Part shown: positions 26,107-35,431 of the stretch, in pieces
How the letters are laid out: the number at the start of each line of letters is the position of its first letter
Position numbering within the stretch: the first letter of the stretch is position 1
DNA from: Pseudomaricurvus sp050633365
GTDB lineage: Bacteria; Pseudomonadota; Gammaproteobacteria; Pseudomonadales; Cellvibrionaceae
Direction: 5' to 3'
Length of the DNA stretch: 64,000 nt
NCBI GenBank assembly: GCA_050633365.1
Contig: JBOEGJ010000029.1
Location: 62,001-126,000 of the forward strand
Notes under the pieces: generated by a model
The model's database searches: none
Told to the model about the DNA's origin: nothing
Seen by the model: the letters and a program-made list of their open reading frames with translations, nothing else
Program-made: the position numbers and the translations under genes

Positions 26107-26198
26107 ATTAGGCTATTGATTTGACGAGGTAACCACGAGGTAATAAGTCCCTCGCGAAGCTTTCGCAATTTTGTTGAAGATAAACAGGAGGTTTAACC

Positions 26199-26795
26199 GT
26201 GAAAATTTACGGCGATATTCAATCTGGAAATTGTTACAAAATAAAATTGTTGCTAGAGATTTTGAAGATCCCTCATCAATGGATTTTTGTGGATATCCTT
26301 AAAGGAGATACACAGGCACCAGATTATTTGGTGAAAAACCCTGTTGGAAAAATACCCCTGTTAGAACTCGATGACGGCCGTACCTTGTCAGAGTCGAACG
26401 CAATTCTAAATTTTCTTGCCACCGGCTCCGAATTATTACCTAGCGATTCGTTTACCCGCGCGAAAATTCTTCAATGGCAGTTCTTTGAACAATACAGTCA
26501 TGAACCCTACATCGCAGTGGCGAGGTTCATTGCTAAATATTTGGGGCTGCCGCAAGAACGTCGTGAAGAGTACCAACAAAAACAAGTGGGTGGTCACAAG
26601 GCGTTAAAAGTGATGGAGCAGCAACTGCTCGATACCCCCTATCTCGTCGGTGATCAATTAACTATTGCTGACATTTCGCTCTATGGTTACACCCATGTGG
26701 CTGATGAAGGTGGGTTTAGTCTATCTGATTATCCAGCGATTAATGATTGGATTAGACGTGTCCAGAGCGCGCCCAATTATGTCGCTATGGGTTGA
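26199..26795 (+). CDS. Glutathione S-transferase family protein
   Basis: Cytoplasmic GST-like enzyme, 198 residues. N-terminal thioredoxin-like domain (KIYGDIQSGNCYKIKLLLE, then VGKIPLLELDDGRTLSESNAIL with the cis-Pro and Glu-Ser glutathione-binding pair), C-terminal all-helical domain with LVGDQLTIADISLYGY. Substrate cannot be told. GTG start at 26199 is supported by a strong AGGAGGT. A bidirectional terminator follows. Confidence 0.9.
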   Translation: MKIYGDIQSGNCYKIKLLLEILKIPHQWIFVDILKGDTQAPDYLVKNPVGKIPLLELDDGRTLSESNAILNFLATGSELLPSDSFTRAKILQWQFFEQYSHEPYIAVARFIAKYLGLPQERREEYQQKQVGGHKALKVMEQQLLDTPYLVGDQLTIADISLYGYTHVADEGGFSLSDYPAINDWIRRVQSAPNYVAMG

Positions 26796-26804
26796 TTCTC
26801 GAAT

Positions 26805-26835
26805 AAAAAAAGGGCGCAAAAAGCGCCCTTTTTCT
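26805..26835. terminator. Bidirectional terminator between gst and yciA
   Basis: Stem AGGGCGC/GCGCCCT with an A5 loop, an A run before and T5 after it, so it can end transcription of gst (plus) and yciA (minus). Confidence 0.88.
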
Positions 26836-26866
26836 AATCAATATGGTAGCTCCGTATCAGATTGGT

Positions 26867-27277
26867 TTAACCCAATTTGATAGAACGAGTACGGCCGTTA
26901 TCATCAATGGCGACATACACAAAGGTGCCTTCGGTCACTTTATAACGTTCACCGCTTTCGGCAACGTACAACCAAACATCAACCAAAATACGAACTGAAG
27001 AACGACCGACTTCTAGGATTTCTGCGTAACAACTAATGGTTGCACCGACGGGTACTGGACGCAAGAAAGCCATACTACCGGCGGCAACTGTGGTGATACG
27101 ACCGCGAGCGATCGCCGCAGCTTTAATGGAACCTGCTAAGTCCATCTGCGACATTAACCAACCGCCAAACACATCGCCATTTGGATTGGTGTCTGCAGGC
27201 ATTGCCAGCGTTTGGAGTGTCAGTTCACCAGAGGGAACCGGTTCGTCATCCATTGTATCGTCGTAATCGTCGTTCAT
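26867..27277 (-). CDS. yciA: Acyl-CoA thioesterase YciA
   Basis: Hot-dog-fold acyl-CoA hydrolase, 136 residues. The N-terminal acidic stretch is followed by LQTLAMPADTNPNGDVFGGW with the catalytic Asn-x-x-Gly-Asp, then MDLAGSIKAAAIARGRITTVAAGSM and the SCYAEILEVGRSS strand. Lies just downstream of dctM on the same strand order dctQ-dctM-yciA, 19 bases after dctM, so it may be co-transcribed with the TRAP genes. Confidence 0.92.
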   Translation of the reverse strand: MNDDYDDTMDDEPVPSGELTLQTLAMPADTNPNGDVFGGWLMSQMDLAGSIKAAAIARGRITTVAAGSMAFLRPVPVGATISCYAEILEVGRSSVRILVDVWLYVAESGERYKVTEGTFVYVAIDDNGRTRSIKLG

Positions 27278-27296
27278 TGAACACCTCTGAGAAAAA

Positions 27297-28673
27297 TTAA
27301 TGCATCTGCCCTGGCAGCCACGTGACTAGTTGCGGCCAGACAGCTAGCGTTAGCATCAGCGCCAATTGGATCACAATAAACGGCGCAACGCCACGATAAA
27401 TAGCGGAAGTTGGGACTGTGTCCGGCGCGACGCCGCGCAAATAAAATAGCGCAAAACCAAAGGGCGGCGTTAAAAAAGACGTTTGAAGATTGAGTGCAAT
27501 CATAATACCCAACCAGATTGGGTCCAGTCCCATGGCGAGCAATACTGGGCCCACAATGGGTACCACAACAAAAGTAATTTCAATAAAGTCTAGAATAAAG
27601 CCGAGTAAAAAAATCACCAACATAACGATCAAGGTGGCGGAAAGAACACCACCGGGAAGATCGTTAAAGAACCCCGTGATCATTTCTTCGCCACCAAAGC
27701 CGCGAAACACTAACGAAAAAAGAGATGCGCCGATAAGAATGGTGAAAACCATAGCGGTAACGGTGGTGGTTGAGCGGCCGATATCTGCCAATTTGGCGCG
27801 AGTGAGTTGGCCCTTGTTCCAGGCCAATAACGTTGCACCAAGTGCACCAACACCGGCGGCTTCTGTGGGAGTCGCGGCGCCACTGATGATTGAGCCCAAG
27901 ACCAACATGATCAGTAAAATGGGCGGCGCTAAACTGGCGATAAGCTCAGCGGTTGATGGAGCCTCTAAGTCATCTTCATCTTGGCCTTTTGGCGCGAGAT
28001 CAGGGCGTCTCAGCGAGGTGAACAGCAGATAGGCAATGTACAGCAACACCAATAATACGCCGGGAACAATTGCACCGACAAAAAGATCGCCCACCGATAC
28101 CGGTTGCGGGTTAAAGATTCCCATCTGTAATTGGGCTTGTTGATAAGCGCTCGACAGAATATCTCCGAGCAATACTAAGGCGATCGAGGGCGGGATAATT
28201 TGCCCTAGGGTGCCGGTCGCGCAAATGGTACCTGTGGCGAGCTCGGGGCTGTAACCGCGCTTGAGCATGGCCGGCAGAGACATCAATCCCATGGTGACAA
28301 CAGTGGCGCCAACAATCCCAGTACAAGCGGCCAATAACATACCCACTATCACCACTGAAATACCCATGCCGGCGGGCAAGCGGCCACACAGACGCGACAT
28401 ATTATTGAGTAAATCTTCCGCCAGTTGCGAGCGCTCGAGCATGATGCCCATGAGCACAAACAAGGGCACGGCGATCAGCGTATAGTTGTTCATGGTGCCG
28501 AACATGCGGTCGGGGAAAGCTCGTAATAAGTTGGCGTCGAAGTGGCCTGTGATGATGCCAAGCCCAGCGCAAATAAGCGCGGTGCCCGCCAGTGTGAAGG
28601 CGACTGAATAGCCCATCATCAAACATAGGCAAACCGCTAAAAACATCAGCAGTGGCAGTATCTCTATGATCAT
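27297..28673 (-). CDS. dctM: TRAP transporter large permease subunit, DctM family
   Basis: Large membrane subunit of a TRAP transporter, carrying substrate and Na+. 458 residues, about 12 transmembrane segments. Typical N-terminal MGYSVAFTLAGTAL and FVLMGIMLERSQLAEDLL blocks; TGTICATGTLGQIIPPSIALVLLGD and NLQTSFLTPPFGFALFYLRG are signature loops. ATG overlaps the dctQ stop (ATGA), showing translational coupling. Confidence 0.93.
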   Translation of the reverse strand: MIIEILPLLMFLAVCLCLMMGYSVAFTLAGTALICAGLGIITGHFDANLLRAFPDRMFGTMNNYTLIAVPLFVLMGIMLERSQLAEDLLNNMSRLCGRLPAGMGISVVIVGMLLAACTGIVGATVVTMGLMSLPAMLKRGYSPELATGTICATGTLGQIIPPSIALVLLGDILSSAYQQAQLQMGIFNPQPVSVGDLFVGAIVPGVLLVLLYIAYLLFTSLRRPDLAPKGQDEDDLEAPSTAELIASLAPPILLIMLVLGSIISGAATPTEAAGVGALGATLLAWNKGQLTRAKLADIGRSTTTVTAMVFTILIGASLFSLVFRGFGGEEMITGFFNDLPGGVLSATLIVMLVIFLLGFILDFIEITFVVVPIVGPVLLAMGLDPIWLGIMIALNLQTSFLTPPFGFALFYLRGVAPDTVPTSAIYRGVAPFIVIQLALMLTLAVWPQLVTWLPGQMH

Positions 28674-29203
28674 TGCGCGGTCTCCTGTTGAGTGAGGGTC
28701 AAGAGACTGCGGATAACCTCGGCCATTCCCTGGAGCGCCAGTAATACTGCCGCGGTGGGAATGAGCGATTTGAGCAGATACACCAGAGGCAGACCGTTGG
28801 CGTTGGGTGAGCCCTCTTTGACTTCCCAGGCGTTGACCACAAACTCCCAGCTAGAGAGCAGCATGAAGGCGCAAATCGGCAATAAAAACAGAAGGCTGCC
28901 CAGGGCGTTAACCCAGGCTTTTTGATGTTTATTGAACTCCCGGTAAAAGATGTCCACTCGCACGTGGCCGTCTCGCTGTAAGGTAAAGGCCATCGCTAGG
29001 AGAAATACCATCGCGTGCAAATAGCCGATGGATTCTTGCAGGGCGATGGAACCGACCGAAAAGCCATAACGCATGACCACAATGACACAGGTCATGACCA
29101 TCATAACCAGTGTCAGCCAGGCCACTAAGCGCCCTGTGAGCTCCGAAAAACCATCGATATAGGTCAGACAGGTGTCCAACAAGCCCCGAATATGGGAGGA
29201 CAT
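28670..29203 (-). CDS. dctQ: TRAP transporter small permease subunit, DctQ family
   Basis: Small membrane subunit of the TRAP transporter. 177 residues with four hydrophobic segments. The family block GSIALQESIGYLHAMVFLLA, followed by RDGHVRVDIFY, is clear. First gene of the dctQ-dctM-(yciA) unit, divergent from pstS with a 233-base region between. Confidence 0.9.
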   Translation of the reverse strand: MSSHIRGLLDTCLTYIDGFSELTGRLVAWLTLVMMVMTCVIVVMRYGFSVGSIALQESIGYLHAMVFLLAMAFTLQRDGHVRVDIFYREFNKHQKAWVNALGSLLFLLPICAFMLLSSWEFVVNAWEVKEGSPNANGLPLVYLLKSLIPTAAVLLALQGMAEVIRSLLTLTQQETAQ

Positions 29204-29316
29204 GTTATAAATCCCTAAGTTTTATTATGTTTTAGTACTATAAAAAGCAATCTCAGTATACCCGAAAGCTCCACCGAGCCGACACTCTCCCCTCTTTCTG
29301 ACCGTTTTTTGGTGTT

Positions 29317-29356
29317 TTGTAACAATAGTGTCATATTATATTCATAGAATTGTCAC
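29317..29356 (+). promoter_or_regulatory. Four-unit Pho box (PhoB binding site) of the pst operon
   Basis: Direct repeats with an 11-base period: TTGTAAC (29317), GTGTCAT (29328), TATTCAT (29339), TTGTCAC (29350), each followed by a 4-base A/T-rich spacer, as in the PhoB consensus CTGTCAT-N4. A TAGCAT at 29367-29372, 10 bases downstream, is a suitable -10. phoB itself is in the window and has similar repeats. Confidence 0.78.
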
Positions 29357-29436
29357 CATCGAAATTTAGCATCGTCTCCGTTGTACAAATACGGGCTATC
29401 CCAAATGAGCTGGCCCACTCAGCCCAGGAGAATACT

Positions 29437-30477
29437 GTGAAAAAGACCATGATGATCGCCACCTTAGCGGCTACCGCTATGAGTGCACAATTCGCTAACG
29501 CTGCTCGTGACTACATCAGCATCGTTGGTTCTTCAACTGTATACCCATTCGCCACTGTTGTTGCAGAGCGCTTTGGTAAGAGCACTAACTACAAGACTCC
29601 AAAGATTGAGTCTACGGGTTCAGGCGGCGGCATGAAGTTGTTCTGCCAAGGCGTTGGTGTTGCTCACCCAGACATCACTAATGCTTCTCGTCGTATTAAG
29701 TCTTCAGAATTCGAAATGTGCCAAGAGAACGGCGTTAAAGACATTGTTGAAGTTTTGATCGGCTATGACGGTATTGTTATCGGTAACTCTTCTGCTTCTA
29801 AAAAGATGGAATTGACTCGTCGTGATCTGTTCTTGGCTTTGGCGAAGAAAGTTCCAAACCCTAATGGTAGCGAGACTCTGATCGAGAACCCATACAAGAC
29901 TTGGAAAGACGTTAATCCAGCGCTTCCAGCCAACAAAATTGAGGTTCTGGGGCCACCACCAACCTCTGGTACTCGCGATGCGTTCCAAGAGTTGGCACTT
30001 GAAGGCGGTTGTAAGACTTTCTCATGGATCAAAGCCATGAAAAAGAAAGACAAAAAAGCCTACAAGAAAGTATGCCGTACCGTTCGTGAAGATGGCCCGT
30101 ACATCGAAGCTGGCGAAAACGACAACTTGATCGTTCAAAAGCTTAACGCCAACAAAAACGCTCTTGGTATCTTTGGTTTCAGCTTCCTGGATCAAAACAT
30201 CGATAAAATCCAAGGTTCTAAAGTTGATGGTCAAGAGCCAACTTTTGACTCAATTGCTGACGGTTCTTACCCTGTGTCTCGTCCTCTTTACTTCTACGTG
30301 AAGAAAGACCACATCGGTACTATCCCAGGCATGAAAGAGTACTTGGCTGAATTCACCAGCGAGAAAGCATTCGGTGGCGAAGGTTACTTGACCGAGAAAG
30401 GCATGATCCCACTGGGTCAGAGCGAGCGCTCTAAGATTGCTGGCGAAGTGAAAACTCTGAAAAATCTAGCGCTTTAA
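29437..30477 (+). CDS. pstS: Phosphate ABC transporter substrate-binding protein PstS
   Basis: Periplasmic high-affinity phosphate-binding protein. 346 residues from GTG 29437, which follows AGGAG at 6 bases and opens a clean signal peptide (VKKTMMIATLAATAMSAQFANA, cut before ARDY). Upstream codons of the open frame lie in the Pho-box promoter and are not coding. Binding motifs: VGSSTVYPFA near the mature N-terminus, STGSGGGMKLFCQGVG and GPPPTSGTRDAF. Codon use is as biased as in the atp genes, fitting very high expression in low phosphate. A long hairpin follows the gene. Confidence 0.97.
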   Translation: MKKTMMIATLAATAMSAQFANAARDYISIVGSSTVYPFATVVAERFGKSTNYKTPKIESTGSGGGMKLFCQGVGVAHPDITNASRRIKSSEFEMCQENGVKDIVEVLIGYDGIVIGNSSASKKMELTRRDLFLALAKKVPNPNGSETLIENPYKTWKDVNPALPANKIEVLGPPPTSGTRDAFQELALEGGCKTFSWIKAMKKKDKKAYKKVCRTVREDGPYIEAGENDNLIVQKLNANKNALGIFGFSFLDQNIDKIQGSKVDGQEPTFDSIADGSYPVSRPLYFYVKKDHIGTIPGMKEYLAEFTSEKAFGGEGYLTEKGMIPLGQSERSKIAGEVKTLKNLAL

Positions 30478-30562
30478 TCCTAGGTTTTACAGACAGCATC
30501 CATTAGGATGCACGGAAAATTAAACGACCTAGTGGGATTTATCTCACTGGGTTGTTTACCAC

Positions 30563-30641
30563 AAGGAGCCCAAGAATTTGTCGGGTGATAGCTCTCTAAG
30601 AGCGTCATCTTATACGTACAAATTTCTGGGCTCCTTGACTT
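30563..30641 (+). terminator. Long hairpin between pstS and pstC (attenuator or mRNA-protecting stem)
   Basis: Nineteen-base arms 30563-30581 and 30618-30636 pair with only two mismatches; an inner GCTCT/AGAGC hairpin fills the loop, and a T run (CTTTTTATT) follows. It should end or limit transcription after pstS or stabilise its mRNA 3' end, giving more PstS than membrane components. Confidence 0.75.
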
Positions 30642-30745
30642 TTTATTGAAAGATATACTTGTTATCAATGACAGACGCTTTTGCTAAGCGAGACTAACGT
30701 TTAGCAAAGTCCTCTGACCAAACCCGAGAGATATTTAGGAGCTTT

Positions 30746-32176
30746 ATGGATACCTCCACCCTAATCGCCACGCTGGCCTTATTGATTGCTGTGGCATACG
30801 TACTTGGACGAGGTCGTTCAATTGCCTTGGCTGACACCGCCCAGGGCGGTTTTCGAAACCTAAACTCTTTGCCGTTTTACTATGGCATGCTGACTGCGCT
30901 TTGGTGTGGTATTCCGAGTCTATTATTGATCGGTGTTTGGTCGGTAATGGACGCAAGCATTATCGACAGCGTGCTTATGAAGCAGTTACCTGCTCATGTC
31001 GCGGCGCTGCCAGAATCTGAATTGGGCTTGGTGTTTAATACCATCAAAAACCTTGCTGAAGGCAATATGCTCGGTTCTGAACCCGAGCCTTATATGCTTC
31101 AAGCATCTGAGACTTTGCAGCGATTGATGCAGACCAGCAAGATGGCGATGACGGTTTTCGCAATTTGTTTGGGTATGCTGTTATCGGTAATTGCTTGGTT
31201 TCGTATTAGTCCAGAACAGAAAGCACGCCTACAAGTTGAAGGCGCGTTCAAGTTCATTCTGTTGGCCTGCTCATGTTTGGCTATTCTGACGACGGTTGGC
31301 ATTGTCTTTTCGGTTATTTTCGAATCGGTACGCTTTTTCCAGTCTGTTCCTGTTACTGATTTTGTCTTTGGTTTGCATTGGAGCCCGCAAATGGCAATCC
31401 GAGCAGATCAAGTCGGTGGTTCAGGCGCTTTTGGTGCGATACCTCTTTTTGTTGGTACCTTACTAATTTCTGTGATTGCCTTGATTGTTGCGGTGCCCAC
31501 TGGGCTGATGGCGGCGATCTACTTATCGGAATACGCCAGCGCCAAAGTTCGCTCAATTGTTAAACCTCTGCTAGAAATACTCGCCGGTATCCCAACGGTA
31601 GTTTACGGCTTCTTCGCGGCACTCACGGTGGCGCCGCTCATTAAGGAAGTGGGCACTTTGGGGCTCGACTTTCTCGCCATGCAATTTGAGTTTCTCAATA
31701 TCACCATGACTATTTCAGCCGAGAGCGCACTAGCGGCAGGATTGGTTATGGGCGTGATGATTATTCCTTTTGTCTCGTCATTGTCTGATGACGTTATCAA
31801 CGCGGTGCCTCAGTCACTAAGAGATGGCTCTCTCGGTTTGGGGTCGACTCAATCTGAAACCATAAAACAAGTTGTGATCCCCGCTGCTCTACCTGGCATT
31901 GTGGGTGGTGTATTGCTGGCCGCTTCACGAGCGATTGGTGAAACCATGATTGTTGTGATGGCCGCCGGTCTAGCGGCAAATTTAACCGCAAACCCACTTG
32001 AATCAGTCACTACCGTAACGGTACAGATTGTAACCTTACTGGTTGGTGATCAGGAGTTTGATAGTCCGAAAACACTGTCTGCGTTTGCACTGGGCTTGAT
32101 GTTGTTTATCGTAACCTTGGTGCTGAATTATTTCGCTTTGCACGTTGTCCGCAAGTATCGAGAGCAATATGACTAA
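30746..32176 (+). CDS. pstC: Phosphate ABC transporter permease PstC (large form)
   Basis: Inner-membrane permease of the Pst system. At 476 residues it is about 150 longer than E. coli PstC: an N-terminal part (1-215) with three hydrophobic segments and a soluble loop between them precedes the usual permease core. The core has the EAA-type loop DDVINAVPQSLRDGSLGLGSTQSETIKQVV and IGETMIVVMAAG. It follows the pstS hairpin by about 105 bases and overlaps pstA by 8 bases. Confidence 0.94.
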   Translation: MDTSTLIATLALLIAVAYVLGRGRSIALADTAQGGFRNLNSLPFYYGMLTALWCGIPSLLLIGVWSVMDASIIDSVLMKQLPAHVAALPESELGLVFNTIKNLAEGNMLGSEPEPYMLQASETLQRLMQTSKMAMTVFAICLGMLLSVIAWFRISPEQKARLQVEGAFKFILLACSCLAILTTVGIVFSVIFESVRFFQSVPVTDFVFGLHWSPQMAIRADQVGGSGAFGAIPLFVGTLLISVIALIVAVPTGLMAAIYLSEYASAKVRSIVKPLLEILAGIPTVVYGFFAALTVAPLIKEVGTLGLDFLAMQFEFLNITMTISAESALAAGLVMGVMIIPFVSSLSDDVINAVPQSLRDGSLGLGSTQSETIKQVVIPAALPGIVGGVLLAASRAIGETMIVVMAAGLAANLTANPLESVTTVTVQIVTLLVGDQEFDSPKTLSAFALGLMLFIVTLVLNYFALHVVRKYREQYD

Positions 32177-33518
32177 TCCAAATACCGATCGATCAGATAA
32201 CGACGTGAAATCACAGGACAGTAACATGACACCAGCGCCGAATAATCAAAAGACCATCGAATTGGTTAATCAAAATTTAGCCAAACGCTATCGCGCCGAA
32301 AAGCGTTTTAGGGCGTATGGAATCGCATCCATTGGCTTTGGCTTGCTCTGCTTGTTGTTTCTCTTTACCGATATTATTGGCAAAGGTCACACGGCTTTCT
32401 TGCAGACCTACGTAAAGCTGAATGTAAATCTTTCGACTGAAGTTCTTGATATCTCAGATATAAACGATCCGGCACAGATGGCCGGCGCTGACTACCAAGG
32501 CGCTTTGAAGCAAGCTTTGCGTGACAGATTTCCAGAGGTCACAGGTCGTCGCGATAAGCGCTCAATGTACGGTATTGTCAGTAATGGTGCAGGTTTCGAG
32601 ATCCGAAAATTAGTTGAGAAGGACCCGAGCATACTCGATACCAGCTTAGACGTTTGGGTATTGGCCGATGATGACATTGATACCTATTTCAAAAGTCGCT
32701 CCTCTAGTGAGGGCGCCTATACGGGTCGATTCAACGAAAAACAAATCAACTGGATTGAATCTCTGATTGAGGACGGCGCGGTTGAGAAGCGATTCAACAC
32801 GACCTTCTTTAATGCCGGTGATTCTCGTGAACCTGAGCAAGCCGGTATCCGCGGTGCAATCATGGGATCCTTGTTTACACTCTTGGTTACCCTGGCATTG
32901 TCTTTCCCAATCGGAGTGGCCTCGGCGGTTTATCTTGAAGAATACGCCAAGAAAAACAAGTTTACTGATTTTATTGAAGTCAATATTAACAACCTAGCAG
33001 CGGTACCATCGATTATCTTTGGTCTACTTGGGTTGGCGATTTTTATTAACTTCTTTGAGATGCCGCGATCAATACCCTTGGTGGGTGGTTTCGTCTTAAC
33101 ATTGATGACTCTGCCGACAATTATTATTTCGAGTCGAGCAGCGATTAAAGCCGTCCCCCCTTCTATTCGCGAAGCGGCGATGGGCATTGGCGCCTCGAAG
33201 ATGCAGGTGATCCTACATCACGTATTGCCTTTGGCGATGCCTGGGATGTTAACCGGTGCCATTATTGGTATGGCGCAGGCGCTAGGTGAAACGGCTCCTT
33301 TGTTGATGATCGGCATGGTGGCATTTATCGTCGATGTACCGGGCGGTATTAGCGATCCATCGACTGTTCTTCCTGTTCAGATCTTCTTGTGGTCAGACAG
33401 CCCAGAACGAGCATTTGTTGAACGTACCTCAGCAGCCATTATGGTCTTGCTAGGGTTTTTGATTCTTATGAACACATTGGCAGTCTTGTTGCGTAAGCGA
33501 CTAGAGCGCCGTTGGTAA
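32169..33518 (+). CDS. pstA: Phosphate ABC transporter permease PstA (with N-terminal extension)
   Basis: Second permease of the Pst system. 449 residues against about 296 in E. coli; the N-terminal 220 residues hold one membrane segment (GFGLLCLLFLFTDIIG) and a soluble periplasmic region like the DUF3333 domain described in large PstA proteins. The permease core follows, with the loop AIKAVPPSIREAAMGIGASKMQVI and LGETAPLLMIG. ATG 32169 overlaps the pstC stop and has GAGAG upstream; the in-frame TTG at 32145 is less likely. Confidence 0.94.
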   Translation: MTNPNTDRSDNDVKSQDSNMTPAPNNQKTIELVNQNLAKRYRAEKRFRAYGIASIGFGLLCLLFLFTDIIGKGHTAFLQTYVKLNVNLSTEVLDISDINDPAQMAGADYQGALKQALRDRFPEVTGRRDKRSMYGIVSNGAGFEIRKLVEKDPSILDTSLDVWVLADDDIDTYFKSRSSSEGAYTGRFNEKQINWIESLIEDGAVEKRFNTTFFNAGDSREPEQAGIRGAIMGSLFTLLVTLALSFPIGVASAVYLEEYAKKNKFTDFIEVNINNLAAVPSIIFGLLGLAIFINFFEMPRSIPLVGGFVLTLMTLPTIIISSRAAIKAVPPSIREAAMGIGASKMQVILHHVLPLAMPGMLTGAIIGMAQALGETAPLLMIGMVAFIVDVPGGISDPSTVLPVQIFLWSDSPERAFVERTSAAIMVLLGFLILMNTLAVLLRKRLERRW

Positions 33519-33548
33519 TTTGAACTTTGATGGTAGAAGGTGACAATT

Positions 33549-34433
33549 GTGGAAGCCATTGCCGAGAAAGCAGCTAAAGTAGATAACATGACTAAATCAA
33601 AGAACGAAGCCCTGGGCAGTGCGCCAGAAGCTCACGACATTTCCGAATTGCAGACTGTAGGTATACCGTTTGCCGACAATGCAAAGATGTCTATGCGTGA
33701 CGTCGATGTGTTTTATGGTGAAAAACAAGCGATTCACAATGTTGGCTTAGACATTGGCCAAAATGAAGTTTTGGCGATGATTGGCCCGTCAGGTTGTGGT
33801 AAATCAACCTTTCTACGCTGCTTAAACCGTATGAATGACACCATCGATATTTGTCGTGTTACGGGATCTCTACAGCTCGAAGGGCAAGATATTTACGATC
33901 CAAAACTGGATGTCGTGCCTTTGCGTGCTCGCGTTGGTATGGTTTTTCAGAAGCCAAACCCGTTTCCCAAGTCTATCTACGATAACGTTGCTTACGGTCC
34001 GCGCATCCACGGTTTAGTAAGCCGTCGAGCTGAACTTGATGAAATCGTCGAAACTAGCCTGCAACGAGCCGGTCTTTGGAACGAAGTTAAAGATCGCCTA
34101 CACGCGCCAGGTACTGGACTTTCCGGTGGTCAGCAGCAGCGTCTGTGTATCGCTCGTACGATTGCTGTTAGCCCAGAGGTCATTCTGATGGATGAGCCTT
34201 GTTCTGCACTTGATCCAATTGCGACGGCAAAGATTGAAGAGTTGATCGCGGAGTTGAGTGAGAACTTTACCATCGCTATCGTAACTCACTCTATGCAGCA
34301 GGCAGCACGTGTCTCGAATCGTACCGCTTACTTCCATTTAGGTAAGTTGGTTGAAGTTAATGAAACTGAGAAGGTGTTTACCAACCCCGATCATGAGTTA
34401 ACAGAAGCCTATATTACGGGTCGCTTTGGTTAA
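33549..34433 (+). CDS. pstB: Phosphate ABC transporter ATP-binding protein PstB
   Basis: ATPase of the Pst system. 294 residues from GTG 33549 (AAGG 8 bases upstream); GTG 33540 overlaps that site, and ATG 33588 is a possible shorter start. Motifs: Walker A GPSGCGKST, Q-loop MVFQKPNPFPKSIYDNV, signature LSGGQQQRLCIART, Walker B VILMDEPCSALDP and the switch His in VTHSM. The first 45 residues before the ABC domain are longer than in E. coli and look unstructured. Confidence 0.96.
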   Translation: MEAIAEKAAKVDNMTKSKNEALGSAPEAHDISELQTVGIPFADNAKMSMRDVDVFYGEKQAIHNVGLDIGQNEVLAMIGPSGCGKSTFLRCLNRMNDTIDICRVTGSLQLEGQDIYDPKLDVVPLRARVGMVFQKPNPFPKSIYDNVAYGPRIHGLVSRRAELDEIVETSLQRAGLWNEVKDRLHAPGTGLSGGQQQRLCIARTIAVSPEVILMDEPCSALDPIATAKIEELIAELSENFTIAIVTHSMQQAARVSNRTAYFHLGKLVEVNETEKVFTNPDHELTEAYITGRFG

Positions 34434-34566
34434 TACTAATTATGCAGCAACCGGGCCGATAAATACGGGTTCTAGGTGCTGTTTATGCTTTCTTGATATT
34501 GTGTAGGTGCCTTGAGTTTTAGGCGCTGAGTAGCAAAGGAAAAGCCGCACCATTAGGAGAATTACG

Positions 34567-35289
34567 ATGGACAACTTGAATCTTGATCAACACATTTCTC
34601 AGCAGTTTAATGCCGATCTCGAAGATCTAAAGACTCAGCTTTTGGAAATGGGTGGTTTGGTTGAACAACAAACTATCAATGCCGTAAACGCCATTACCAC
34701 CGCCGATGGTGACTTGGCCGAAAGAGTTATCATTGTCGAAGAAGAAGTTGATCATCGCGAGATGAAACTCGATGAAAACTGCACCATGGTTTTGGCGCGT
34801 CGCCAGCCAGCTGCATCGGATCTGCGCATGGTATTGGCTGTTGCCAAGATTACTCGCGATCTAGAGCGTATGGGTGATGAGGCTCATAAAATTGCCAAAA
34901 TGTCGATTCACCTGAATGAAGATGGCGAAGCGCCTCGCGGCTATGTTGAGCTGCGTCATATCGGCACCATCGTTCATCAGATGGTGATCACCGCATTGGA
35001 CGCTTTTGCTCGCTTCGATGTCGATCTGGCGGTTAAGGTGGCTCATGAAGATAAAAAGGTCGACCAAGAATACAAAACTGCCATGCGTGAGCTGATCACT
35101 TACATGATGGAAGATCCACGTTCTATTTCACGAGTGATGAATATCATTTGGGCGCTACGAGCGCTGGAGCGTATTGGTGATCACGCGCGCAATATCGCCG
35201 AACACGTTATTTTCTTGGTGAAAGGCCTGGATGTTCGCCATATCAGCGTGAAAGAGATGGAGCGTCAACTGCAGCAAAATGATCATTAA
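34567..35289 (+). CDS. phoU: Phosphate signaling complex protein PhoU
   Basis: Negative regulator that connects the Pst transporter to PhoR. 240 residues of all-helical PhoU repeats, with the two metal-binding motifs represented by DLERMGDEAHKIA and ALERIGDHARNIAEH. Last gene of the pst operon, 133 bases after pstB, with TAGGAGAATTACG before its ATG. Confidence 0.97.
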   Translation: MDNLNLDQHISQQFNADLEDLKTQLLEMGGLVEQQTINAVNAITTADGDLAERVIIVEEEVDHREMKLDENCTMVLARRQPAASDLRMVLAVAKITRDLERMGDEAHKIAKMSIHLNEDGEAPRGYVELRHIGTIVHQMVITALDAFARFDVDLAVKVAHEDKKVDQEYKTAMRELITYMMEDPRSISRVMNIIWALRALERIGDHARNIAEHVIFLVKGLDVRHISVKEMERQLQQNDH

Positions 35290-35431
35290 TCGGGGTTAAT
35301 TTCCGAAAAAAACCTCTGAAATTCGCGTTAAGGCGGTTTTAGTGGATATTTAGATTTGAGAACTAATGCCTCTGCCCTTAAGATTCCGGTATTATTGCGA
35401 CTCAATGTGGATAGCGGATAGCGGACAACTG

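Noticed and set aside
27490..28032. 180-codon plus-strand frame inside dctM
   Set aside because: Antisense shadow of a clear TRAP permease gene.
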